This document shows positions 21,726 to 32,079 of a DNA stretch of 64,000 nucleotides, one piece after another. The stretch spans positions 5,194,432 through 5,258,431 of the forward strand of contig NC_039514.1 of the NCBI RefSeq assembly GCF_003672135.1, given 5' to 3'. Both the position numbers and the translations under genes were made by a program. The notes under the pieces were generated by a model. It did no database searches and had not been told where the DNA came from. It saw nothing but the letters and a program-made list of their open reading frames with translations. Source of the stretch: Ooceraea biroi. Taxonomy: Eukaryota; Arthropoda; Insecta; Hymenoptera; Formicidae. Within the stretch, counting starts at the first letter, position 1; the number at the start of each line of letters is the position of its first letter.

Positions 21726-23989
21726 TGCGACGCTGATTATTAAACGGCGTTACCCATCCTATTTTACGTGCGGTCCGCCTTGCACGCGCTACGAACGTCG
21801 CAAACCCGTTGTTACCGAGACTCTAAATTGTCGATATTTCCATATGATTGGGCGCCAGGTGTGTCTCTGCGCACCACTCGAAAGTCCTCATGAAAGTGAC
21901 TAGCTCGCAATTCTGCTCCTTTACTTGGGCGTAGGAAAGTAAGTTGGGACCGCTGGAAGGGCAACCGTGAGACAATAAGGCTCCAAACTCTTAAATAACA
22001 AATCAGTCGTATATTTGGCTCGCTAATACATCTGACGGACGAATTCGCGTCCGCCAGGATTCTCATTGCGGATCGACCGGATTGCGCACAACTCAGCGCA
22101 CGGTCGGCGAGGCGAATATTTCTAAGGCGGCCTCACCGCTACCCGAAACTACCCGGGATCGACTCTCGATGTTCGCTCGGCAACGGGTCGGAAATCCAGA
22201 TGAACCTGGAGACCTCCGAAGAAACGCCACACCTCGGCGAAATCTTCCCGGATCCCGTGGTTCCGATACGATTCCGGCCCCGATACACTCTACGGCAGGC
22301 AGACACGCGCACGCAGCTCTGAGACCCGCTAAATCGCCTCGCGATATGGCTCAAGCCCCGCGACGCGCTCAACCCGCGAACGCGAGCACGATACGATACG
22401 ATACGATAACCACACGGAACTCGACGTGTCGATCTCCCCGGGCGTCGGTCACGGCTACACGACAACGGTACCCGACGGGCACCACATCGAGCTACGGCTC
22501 TCGCTGGTCCCGGTAGAACGGGTCGACTCTCTACGACTTTCGCCGCCGCCCGATTAATGAATCTTTAACTACGCATTACGACGTGAGACGCGACGCAGAC
22601 AGACTCCGCCGGAAAACGATACTACACACGACACGGCGACAAAACTATACTTTACGCGAAAACGATAGACTTTACGCACGAATGATGAGAGCGATACTGT
22701 ACGCGAAAACGATGGAAGCGATACTTTACGCGAAAACGATCCTGTACGGCATAACGCCACCTTCGACCGAACGGCAAAGGTCCCCGCCCGTACCTCGGAT
22801 CGCGACTCTCATTTCGACAACGCACAACTCGCAACCACAAAGCGCGACGCAAATAACCAATCACGACACCAACGATACATTACGCGACCACGATCCAGCA
22901 CGGCATACGGAACGGCAGCCTGCAATTGCAAGTTCCCCGCACGTAATCCGGATCGCGACAATTACAATTCGACAAGGTACAAATCGCAGTTACAAAGTGG
23001 ACAAGAGCTGGCTGTGACTATTTAGGAGCGTCCCTCATTACGCGAAATTAACCGGGGCCGACGGACCTCGCCTCGACACATCTCGACAACGGCAAAACGG
23101 CATAAAGTCGCCACCCGTGGCTCGAAGATCGTGCATAAGTCCGCGCAATTACGAAACGTCGAGATGCCGCGAGGTTCCGCTTACCCGGCTACGTGGACTA
23201 TCGTCGCAGAGTGGAGATCTTACAAGTCGACTCGTCCCTCGAAGTCCTTATCTCGGGCCCACGGTAGGATCGCTCTAGTCCTCAGACGTCGTCACAGCAC
23301 GGCCGCTAAGCTCAAAGTCGTTGTTACCGGGGCTCGCCTGGAGGTCCTTGCCCTTCGCGCATCAATCTGTACAACCCCCCGCGCATCGATCCACGCATCG
23401 ATCCGCCCCTCGCGATCGCCGCGTTATCGCCGCCGTCGCCGCTATCATCGGCTCGGCGGTTTGCCGTGCGGCAGGCGCCAAGTTCGAAACTCCTGGATCC
23501 CCTTGCCGTGTGTTCCGCTGCCTCCAAACGCCGGCTGGCCATGCCCTTGTCCGGGATGCGGAAGGAGGCGACGATATGCTCAGGAGTCCTTGTCCTGGGC
23601 GCAGGTTTTATTTCCTCCTTGCTGACGGCTGGGTAATCCCTGTACAGCTGATAGTTACTCTCCCTTGGCCCTTCCTTGTGCGAGGGTTTTCGTGTCGGGG
23701 CGGTTTCGGGACGGCGCGGATCCTCCCAGACGACCCCGGAACTCGTGCTCCGCCTCTCCAGACTCTGTAGCCTCCTGAGTTTCCCTCGATGTCCAGTGGA
23801 TTACATAGTCCAGACGATGATCTCACACTCTGCGAACACTAATAAACTCTCCGTGCGGCACAAATAACCACGGCAATCGTAATCGAGCAACAAGGTCGAC
23901 GCTCTCTCGCCTGAGGGAACGATCCCACCAAAACTGTGCCACCTCGATCGGGCAAACCCTTGTGACGGACGCGCGGGCGTCACGTCACA
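21726..23989. mobile_element. 2,264-bp LTR-like insertion in polB
   Basis: The insert begins TGCGACG, ends GTCACGTCACA and is flanked by GCAC on both sides (21722-21725 and 23990-23993); removing it restores the polymerase frame. TG...CA ends with a 4-bp duplication are the signature of LTR elements. It is GC-rich, with a CGATA microsatellite near 22388 and four TACGCGAAAACGAT repeats near 22655-22740. I see no pol motifs, so it is a long solo LTR or a non-autonomous derivative. Open frames at 22082-22516, 22583-23017 and 23131-23770 look like composition effects. Confidence 0.8.
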
Positions 23990-24449
23990 GCACGCAGGAT
24001 GTCACGTCAAATTACCGAAGGAAATTATGATAAAGAAAGCAGTGGTAAACGTGCAACGTAACGATGTCGCATGTTTTGCATGGTCAGTGGTTGCCGCTCT
24101 GTACCCGGCAGAAAGACACGTAGAGCGGCAATCATCATATCCCCATTATACCACAGTACTAAATCTTTAAGGCATAGAATTTCCCATGACATTGAAGCAA
24201 GTCAACAAGTTTGAAGAGCTCAACAATGTCTCAATCAACATATACTATATGAATGAATGTGGGAAACAAAAAAATGAAAAAAAAGGATCATTAAGTATCG
24301 TTCCACTGCGTCTCACCGATGATAAGAAGGCTCGGCACATCAATTTACTGTACGTACTACAAGATAATGGCTTGGGCCACTTTACGTGGATCAAGAACCT
24401 GTCTCGGCTAGTTGGCATCCAACTTAGCAGCAATAAACGAAAACATATA

Positions 24450-25024
24450 CCTCTGTGAAGTTGGCCCCCCTTCTTCAAAATTTGAAAAAAATAAGCACAG
24501 TTCTGATTGCCCCCCGAAAAGTTCTAGAGTTCTCAGTCCTTTTTAGAAAGAGTTCTGCCATTTAAAGTAACGAAAACACCATTTGAAACACCGGGGAGGC
24601 TAACTTCACGAAACTGAAAATTCAAACGGCTATAACTTTTTTGTTTTTAATTTTAGCGCTTTGAACCTTAAGAATAATTTGTAGAACTCTTTGGGGGGCC
24701 CTCAGAACTCTCAATAGAACTCCGGATTTCCAAAAAACACTTTTGGACCCAGAATTTTCAGTGTCAGAACTTTTTTGTTTTCGATTTCAGAGCATTGGTT
24801 CTTAAGGATAATCGGTAGAACTCTTCGGGGGGCTACCAGAACTCTCAACAGAACTGCGGAATTATTAAAAACATTTTCGACCTGAGGGACTTAGAAATTT
24901 TCGAACTCTGCAACTTCGAGTAGCCAGAACTTTTTAGTTTTCGACTTGAGCGCATCGAGTATTAAGGATAATCGTTAGAACTCTTTGAGGGGCCATCAGA
25001 ACTCGCAACAGAACTCCGCATTTC
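24450..25024 (+). repeat. Left terminal inverted repeat of the 17.3-kb transposon
   Basis: It matches 41172-41749 in inverse with scattered mismatches. Inside it a ~130-bp motif recurs three times (near 24692, 24818 and 24978), each with GAACTCT followed by a run of G and AGAACTC. Such subrepeats may be transposase-binding sites. Confidence 0.88.
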
Positions 25025-25552
25025 CAAAAACATTTCGACTTGTAGGGACTTAGAAAATTTCCGACCCAGAATATTCACAGTGCCAGAAGTGTTTTGTTTT
25101 TTATTTCAGAGCAGAGTTTTCGAAGCGGTAGAACTTTCTTTTTTTTCCTTATATATCTCCCACTAAAAAAACACCTTACAAAGGTGGAAAAAAGTACGCC
25201 AAGTACACAAAAGTTCCAACTTATACTCAACAAAAAGTTTAAAAAATATTTATTATAAGAATCAGAACTAAATATGAAATCAATTGTTAACTAGCCAAAT
25301 ATCTAGAAGCAATTCAGTTTGAGTATTTTTTCTAAATATTTTCCTTGCATACTCTCTTATCGCATGACGACATTTAAGTACTTGGCGTGCCCGGGTCGCA
25401 TTGGACATGTCTTACAAAATTCTTATAAATTTGAGTAACAGTATCTTGATTTGTACTGTATTTTGTATCTTGATTTTCAATAATGACTCACTAATCATTT
25501 TAGTTGGAAATATTAAAATAAACATTTACAGTTATATAGATATACTAGCAAA
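25025..25552. other. Left interior of the transposon, no gene seen
   Basis: AT-rich non-coding sequence between the left terminal repeat and the hairpin MITE. A text near 25195 (ACGCCAAGTAC) faces a similar complement near 25375, a weak hairpin. Confidence 0.45.
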
Positions 25553-25780
25553 GTGATTATACATTATATTATATTATATTGTCAATATATATTTTTATAT
25601 TGGATTACTTATATACACGACCAACTTTCTAATATCATATAATATGATATGATATAAGAATATTATTATTATGTGTGTAGTGGACTTCCACACCACCTTC
25701 GAGGTTCCACTAATGACGCGTTAGGTTTTTTTAAGTGGACCTGCGCTTGGAGCCCTATTATACCACATTATTCTATATAT

Positions 25781-26120
25781 TGTAAGTTTATTAGTTTATC
25801 AGGATGTCTGTTTTTCCGATGGGCGCGCGTGGAAAGGTAAGTGCTAAGGAGCGAAGGATGGCAAATTGAATACTGTGTGTTACAAAGAATAGTCACTGGT
25901 ACTTTATTCTACTACTGTTCCAAGACTCCCGTACAATAGCTCAATCCGACCAATCTATCGCACTTCACGAGGAGAGTGTCGGTCCTTCGGATCGCACGTC
26001 GTCACGCCGGGTTGTTACTTTGGCCCTAATTAGCATTCTTTCCGCTATCGGTTATTGGCACCGGTTATCAGGCCGCTCAGTTAGCGCTATCTCTTAGCTT
26101 TGATACTTATAAATCTTACA
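25781..26120 (-). repeat. 3' LTR of Gypsy-2
   Basis: A 340-bp LTR beginning TGTAAG and ending CTTACA in either direction. It pairs with 36538-36877. Confidence 0.93.
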
Positions 26121-26356
26121 GCTTCGGCCAACCTGACTTTCGACTTCGTCTCGAAGTTAATTGTACATATATATTTTATTAACAATGTGAACATAACGTG
26201 ATCATTTCAACATGACTCTTTTCGTGTATAACACTTTCATCGCTCACATTTTCCTGCTGAAACTAGGTAAGTATGTAAACTTTTCGATTATTATAAAGTG
26301 TAATAAACATAACTTTATAATATATTCTCATTTTATTATTATTTCTAAATAACTAT
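26121..26356 (-). other. Part of the Gypsy-2 3' untranslated region
   Basis: Non-coding sequence between the Gypsy-2 3' LTR and the Gypsy-1 insertion. No clear polypurine tract is visible next to the LTR. The last four bases, CTAT, are the Gypsy-1 target duplication. Confidence 0.65.
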
Positions 26357-26740
26357 TGTAGGGTTGCGGTATGAACATAAGCGGCGTATTATTATTTTAT
26401 GTTGTTTGAAAGCGGCCGCATTAAAAGAATCGGCAATTAATAGATGTAAGATTTACGAGCGACCGACTCGGATTGTTATCACGTCGGCTCGACTATTGTC
26501 AATCCGGCTCGGCATGTTATGATGTCGGCTCGAGGTTAAAGCATGCGGCGTTTCACGCAAACGTTTTCCGAGGATTTATAAGGAGCACGAGGACGAAAAA
26601 AAGGGAGATCCTGCGAGACCACGATACCGAGCACATCGTGTTGCGAGTCGTAAGAGTTTTGTATCCGTATTAAAATATATACTAATATATATTCGAAGTA
26701 TATAATAAGTTTGTTGAGTATCCCACCCGTTTTCCCTACA
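26357..26740 (+). repeat. 5' LTR of Gypsy-1
   Basis: 384 bp, with TGTAGGG and CCCTACA ends. It contains a TATAA-like AT stretch near its 3' end that could belong to its polyadenylation region. Confidence 0.95.
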
Positions 26741-26743
26741 AAT

Positions 26744-26761
26744 TGGGGGCTCGTCCGGGAT
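26744..26761 (+). promoter_or_regulatory. Primer binding site, tRNA-Pro type
   Basis: TGGGGGCTCGTCCGGGAT starts three bases after the LTR. It matches the tRNA-Pro primer site known from murine leukaemia virus. In LTR elements this site anneals the tRNA that primes minus-strand DNA synthesis. Confidence 0.85.
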
Positions 26762-26893
26762 TGACCAAGAGAAGTGAGCCGAGATTCGTGTATCAAGTCG
26801 AGATTCGGATCGTGTACCGAGTCAAGACAGTGAGTAAAGCATTGTGAGGAAGCATAGTGAGAGGCTTGGTGAGATAGAGGCTTATCTAGCAAT

Positions 26894-29266
26894 ATGACGG
26901 ACTCACAAACATCCGGTGGACAACTCGACGTCAATGTCCTTACCATAGACGAATTAAAAGAAGAGTTGCGAAAATTAGAGCTGCCGCTGAGTGGAAGCAA
27001 AGCAGTTCTTCGTGAGCGTTTGAGATCGTCCAAGAGAAGCTGCAAGACGAAGCCGCGAAGCGACGATCCAGACGATGAAGACGATTCCGAGAGTGAAGAC
27101 GATGAAGAGGTCGAAGAGAGAGAGCTGCCGAAGAGATCACAGCCACTGCCATTTAGGGATATTGAGGATTCGATTCAGACGTTTTCTGGCGACGGCAAGC
27201 AAAATGTTCGTCGCTGGATCGAGGATTTCGAGGAGACCAGCAAGGTTTGTTTGTGGTCTGAGGCGCAGAAGATAATTTATGCAAAGAAACTGTTGCGAGG
27301 ATCGGCAAAGTTATTTGTGTCTTACGAGAAGTGTGCGAAATCATGGAAGCAGATGAAGCGAGCATTGATCGGGGAATTTTCGAAAACGGTGAACAGTCGA
27401 TCAATTCACAAGGAGCTAGCGCAGACGAAGAAGCAGAATAGTGAATCATATATGGAGTACGTTTATCGCATGATGGAGATCGCCAGTCACGCTGACGTCG
27501 AGCTTGAGGCTACTATCCAGTACGTCATCGACGGAATCCATGACGATCCAGTGAATAAAACTATCCTTTACGGTGCGGTGAGTGTTAAGGAGTTGCGTAA
27601 AAAACTGTCTCAGTACGAGGCAATGAAGAGTAGTCAGAAGGTGAACCAGTCAAAGACGGGGAAAACGTGGGAAAAGCGAGAAAAAGACAGTAAGGAGAAG
27701 GAGAGCAAAGGAAAGGAAGCGTCACGAGTGCAGAGCAATCTTCGATGTTTCAACTGTGGACAGCGGAATCACGTGAGCGCGGATTGCCCGCAAAAGGAGA
27801 AGGGCAGCAAGTGTTTCCAATGCAAGGAATTCGGCCACATCGCAGCGCAGTGCCCGAAGCGCAACACCGAATCAACCAGCGTGGGTCAACAAGTCAACAA
27901 GTGCGGAGTTGCGGTAAAGTCCGATCAGAAAATCTACAAGGCCGTAAAGATAAGTAGTCAGCATATGGCTGCGTTGCTAGATACGGGAAGCGATTTGCAT
28001 CTAATTAGAGCAGAACGTTATATTAAGTTAGGGGCGCTTCCGCTCACAGGAGCAAAAATTGTGTGTTTAGGTCTTGGTGAGAATCGCATGTCAACTTTGG
28101 GCAATTTTAAGATTATTGTGACGATAGATAATGATGATTTTACGTTAATTTTACATGTAGTACCGGATATGATGATGAATCATGATATGTTGCTTGGTTC
28201 CGATTTGTTAAAAGACGCGAACATTCAATTAATCGAGAATAATGCGATAATTTCCAGACGTGAAGATAAGTTAGTGGTTCCGTGCGAAACTGATGATGTT
28301 CCTGAGGTGTTTTGTATCAACGCTCATGAAATTTTTGATGATGGTGTCCAACGACAATTAGATACCGATGAGATCGAGATGAGACCGGCTATCGAGAAAT
28401 TGATTGAGACGTATAAGCCGCATGCAGTTAAAGAAGTAGGCATAAAATTACAAATTGTAGTAAAAGACGACATTCCCGTATATCAGCCTCCCCGAAGGCT
28501 TGCGTCTGTAGAGAGAGAACAGGTTAACCGTCAAATCGAAGAATGGTTACGGAACGGAATTATTAGACCGAGTGTGTCAGAATACGCGAGTCCGGTGGTG
28601 TTGGTAAAGAAAAAAGATGGTGGTTTAAGATTATGTGTAGATTATCGTAAATTAAATCAGAAAATTGTGAAAGACCGCTATCCGACACCTCTGATTGAAG
28701 ATCAGCTGGACGAATTGCAGGACGCAACGTTATTTAGTACATTAGATTTAGAGAACGGTTTTTTTCATGTTCCGGTGCACGAGAATAGCTGTAAATATAC
28801 TGCTTTTATTGTGCCGGACGGACATTATGAGTTTCTTATGACACCGTTTGGTCTTTGCAATTCTTCGGCCGTTTTTCAAAAATATATAAACGCGATATTT
28901 CGCGAATTAAAGAAACAAAAAATAGTGCGAATATATATAGACGATTTAATAATTCCATCCAGTACCAGAGACGAAGGAATAGCGAGATTGCGAGCTGTGT
29001 TAGCAGTTGCAAGCGAATATGGTTTGCGTATTAATTGGTCAAAATGTAGCTTTCTTAAAGAAAAGATTGAATATCTGGGTCATATAATCGAGGCTGGTAG
29101 CGTAAGACCTTCAGAACGAAAAACACAAGCAGTGTTGCATTTTCCGAGGCCAACGTGCGTGAGGCAAGTTCAAAGTTTTCTTGGTTTGACGGGATATTTT
29201 AGAAATTTATTCCCGGTTATTCGTCAATTGCGCGTCCGTTGTCGGACCTGCTTAAGAACGAAGTAA
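26894..29266 (+). pseudogene. Gypsy-1 Gag-protease-reverse transcriptase
   Basis: The 790-codon frame starts at ATG 26894. Residues about 15-50 resemble a SAP DNA-binding domain, followed by an acidic linker and capsid-like region. Two CCHC knuckles lie near residues 285-325, a protease with Asp-Thr-Gly-Ser-Asp near 365, and a reverse transcriptase with Tyr-Ile-Asp-Asp near 685. Gag and Pol are in one frame. A frameshift near 29200, in the RT/RNase H connection, passes to the next frame at 29239; it looks like a mutation, not a programmed site, because it lies inside a domain. Confidence 0.92.
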
Positions 29267-31071
29267 AGTTTCATTTTGGGTCAGAGCAAGAACAGGCTAT
29301 GCAACAATTAAAAGATTTATTGAGTCGCGAACCGGTACTTAAAATTTATCGGGCCAGCGCAGAGACACAGCTACACACTGATGCGTCCAGCCACGGTTTT
29401 GGAGCGATTTTATGTCAAAAAGATGACCGAGATCAATTATTTCGCCCCGTGTATTATGCGAGCTGGAAAACGTCGCAAGCGGAATCTAAATATACAAGCT
29501 ATGAACTCGAGGTGTTAGCGGTTATTAAAGCCTTAAATAAGTTTAGAGTTTATTTGTTAGGAATATCGTTTAAGATAATAACCGATTGTCGCGCGTTTTC
29601 TTTGACAATAAATAAAAAAGATTTGTGCGTGCGTGTTGCGAGATGGATTTTGTTGCTTAGCGAATTTGATTACGTAGTAGAGCACAGATCAGGAAGGGCT
29701 ATGCGACATGTAGACGCCCTTAGCCGAAACTTACCACAAGTTTTATTTACACAAGAAAGTAATAGTAGTCTTATTGCGCGTTTGGCGCAGGCGCAGCGAG
29801 AAGATAAAGAATTAAGACCTATTTTCGCGTTAGTTAAAACGGAAAACTATGATAATTTTGTATTACAGAATGGTATTTTGTATAAGAACTACGATGATGA
29901 TATGTTAATGGTTGTTCCGAGGTTGATGCAGCAGGATATTATAAAGCAGACGCATAATAGAGGCCATTTCGCGGTACGAAAGGTAGAACAATTGTTAAAG
30001 AAAGAATTTTGGTTTGCGAATATGAAAGATAAAATCGAGAAAGTTGTAAGAAATTGCATTGAATGCATTCTTTGTGAGCGTAAGCACGGAAAGCAGGAGG
30101 GTTTCCTTCAGAATATTCCGAAAGAGAATGTACCGTTAGAAACCTATCACGTAGATTACTTAGGACCGATTCCTAGTACAAGAAAAAGCTATGCGCATCT
30201 TTTTGTTGTAATCGATGCATTTTCGAAATTTACATGGCTATACCCTACAAAGTCGACGACTGCGGAAGAAGCGATTAACCGATTATCAAAGCAAGCGAGC
30301 GTATTCGGTAATCCACGGCGTATTATCTCCGATCGTGGAGCAGCATTCACTTCGGCTGCATTTAAAGAATATTGTGTTTCCGAGAAAATAGAGCATGGTT
30401 TGATTGCTACCGGAGTACCTCGCGGTAACGGACAAGTGGAAAGAGTTAATCGGATAATAATTCCGATATTGTCTAAGTTGTCTTCTTTAAACCCTGAGAA
30501 TTGGTATAAGTTTGTTGATCGAGTACAACAATATGTTAATTCATCGGCATCTCGTAGCACAGGATTATCACCTTTCGAGATTTTAATCGGAAAAACCATG
30601 CGGTTGAAAGATGACTTAGAGTTAAGGGAACTCGTTGAACGAGAACACGCTCAGGCTTTGCAGGAGAAGCGAGAAGCATTGCGCGAGCAGGCTAAGCAGT
30701 CAATACAAAAAATTCGGGAGGAAAATCAACGTATTTATAACAGGAAAAGAAAGAAACCTAACGTTTATGACAAAGGAGATTTGGTAGCAATCAAGCGTAC
30801 TCAATTATCGCCGGGAAGTAAACTTTATTCGAAATATTTGGGACCATATGAAATTTCTCATGTTTTGCGTGGAAATCGTTACGTTGTAATTAAGGTTGGA
30901 GAGCATGAAGGTCCGCGTTCTACAACAACTTCTGTCGATCATATGAAGCGATGGTTATCGGGCGAGACAGAGATGAGTAACCTTAGCGAACACTCATCAT
31001 CCGATGATGAAATCGTTGATGATAAAGACCGCATCGGGGTCCGATGCATTTGCAGAATGGCCGAGTTGTAG
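29239..31071 (+). CDS. Gypsy-1 RNase H and integrase
   Basis: This frame continues the polyprotein. RNase H spans roughly residues 20-150 (Thr-Asp-Ala-Ser start, then Glu and Asp sites). The integrase has the His-His-Cys-Cys zinc region (His-Asn-Arg-Gly-His ... Cys-Ile-Glu-Cys) and the catalytic Asp in His-Val-Asp-Tyr, Asp in Ser-Asp-Arg-Gly and Glu in Val-Glu-Arg. Integrase inserts the cDNA with 4-5 bp staggered cuts. The stop codon overlaps the first bases of the 3' LTR. Confidence 0.93.
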   Translation: MSDLLKNEVKFHFGSEQEQAMQQLKDLLSREPVLKIYRASAETQLHTDASSHGFGAILCQKDDRDQLFRPVYYASWKTSQAESKYTSYELEVLAVIKALNKFRVYLLGISFKIITDCRAFSLTINKKDLCVRVARWILLLSEFDYVVEHRSGRAMRHVDALSRNLPQVLFTQESNSSLIARLAQAQREDKELRPIFALVKTENYDNFVLQNGILYKNYDDDMLMVVPRLMQQDIIKQTHNRGHFAVRKVEQLLKKEFWFANMKDKIEKVVRNCIECILCERKHGKQEGFLQNIPKENVPLETYHVDYLGPIPSTRKSYAHLFVVIDAFSKFTWLYPTKSTTAEEAINRLSKQASVFGNPRRIISDRGAAFTSAAFKEYCVSEKIEHGLIATGVPRGNGQVERVNRIIIPILSKLSSLNPENWYKFVDRVQQYVNSSASRSTGLSPFEILIGKTMRLKDDLELRELVEREHAQALQEKREALREQAKQSIQKIREENQRIYNRKRKKPNVYDKGDLVAIKRTQLSPGSKLYSKYLGPYEISHVLRGNRYVVIKVGEHEGPRSTTTSVDHMKRWLSGETEMSNLSEHSSSDDEIVDDKDRIGVRCICRMAEL

Positions 31072-31450
31072 GGTTGCGGTATGAACATAAGCGGCGTATT
31101 ATTATTTTATGTTGTTTGAAAGCGGCCGCATTAAAAGAATCGGCAATTAATAGATGTAAGATTTATGAGCGACCGACTCGGATTGTTATCACGTCGGCTC
31201 GACTATTGTCAATCCGGCTCGGCATGTTATGATGTCGGCTCGAGGTTAAAGCATGCGGCGTTTCACGCAAACGTTTTCCGAGGATTTATAAGGAGCACGA
31301 GGACGAAAAAAAGGGAGATCCTGCGAGACCACGATACCGAGCACATCGTGTTGCGAGTCGTAAGAGTTTTGTATCCGTATTAAAATATATACTAATATAT
31401 ATTCGAAGTATATAATAAGTTTGTCGAGTATCCCACCCGTTTTCCCTACA
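31067..31450 (+). repeat. 3' LTR of Gypsy-1
   Basis: Identical in length to the 5' LTR, with two substitutions noticed. Its last ~160 bp are copied in inverse at 31771-31930. Confidence 0.95.
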
Positions 31451-31508
31451 CTATTATCTAATTATAGTATAATATTTTTAGTATTTAAGTATCAAACACT
31501 TATTCTAC

Positions 31509-31542
<34 letters not shown>

Positions 31543-31591
31543 GTACAAATTTTGTAAAAAAAAAAGAAAAAAAAAATATTAATATGTTAAG

Positions 31592-31627
<36 letters not shown>

Positions 31628-31674
31628 CTTAACATATTAATATTTTTTTTTCTTTTTTTTTACAAAATTTGTAC

Positions 31675-31710
<36 letters not shown>

Positions 31711-31930
31711 GTAGAATAAGTGTTTGATACTTAAATACTAAAAATATTATACTATAATTAGATAATAGTGTAGGGAAAACGGGTGGGATACTCGACAAAC
31801 TTATTATATACTTCGAATATATATTAGTATATATTTTAATACGGATACAAAACTCTTACGACTCGCAACACGATGTGCTCGGTATCGTGGTCTCGCAGGA
31901 TCTCCCTTTTTTTCGTCCTCGTGCTCCTTA
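31289..31930. repeat. 640-bp palindrome built on the Gypsy-1 LTR end
   Basis: The last ~160 bp of the 3' LTR plus about 160 bp of right flank (with CTAT) are repeated in inverse around a (TA)n centre near 31610. The inverse copy stops at 31930. Because it includes both LTR and flank, it arose after Gypsy-1 inserted. It may reflect a replication template switch or fold-back, or an assembly artefact. Confidence 0.85.
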
Positions 31931-31935
31931 TTGAT

Positions 31936-31987
31936 TAAGAATATGTATTTTGTAAAAAAAAAGAAAAAAAAATATTAATATGTTAAG

Positions 31988-32023
<36 letters not shown>

Positions 32024-32078
32024 CTTAACATATTAATATTTTTTTTTTCTTTTTTTTTACAAAATACATATTCTTTCA
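31936..32078. repeat. Second AT-rich hairpin, related to the palindrome core
   Basis: AGAATATGTATTTTGT...ACAAAATACATATTCT arms close on a (TA)n loop and share the A-tracts and TTAAGTCATATA text with the core of the preceding palindrome. A small palindromic MITE present in two copies would explain this. Confidence 0.75.
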
Positions 32079-32079
32079 A

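Larger units (their letters stand above)
26357..31450 (+). mobile_element. Gypsy-1, young Ty3/Gypsy retrotransposon
   Basis: Two 384-bp LTRs (TGTAGGG...CCCTACA) flank a gag-pol region, with CTAT duplicated at 26353-26356 and 31451-31454. I find only two LTR differences by eye, which means a recent insertion. It lies inside the 3' region of Gypsy-2 in the opposite orientation. Confidence 0.96.

Noticed and set aside
22082..23770. Several 140-165-codon frames in the LTR-like insert
   Set aside because: Stop-poor GC-rich sequence; Arg/Thr/Ser-rich products with no motif, open on both strands.
29200..29266. Programmed frameshift in Gypsy-1
   Set aside because: It falls within the RT/RNase H connection, not at gag-pol, and no slippery heptamer with hairpin is evident.
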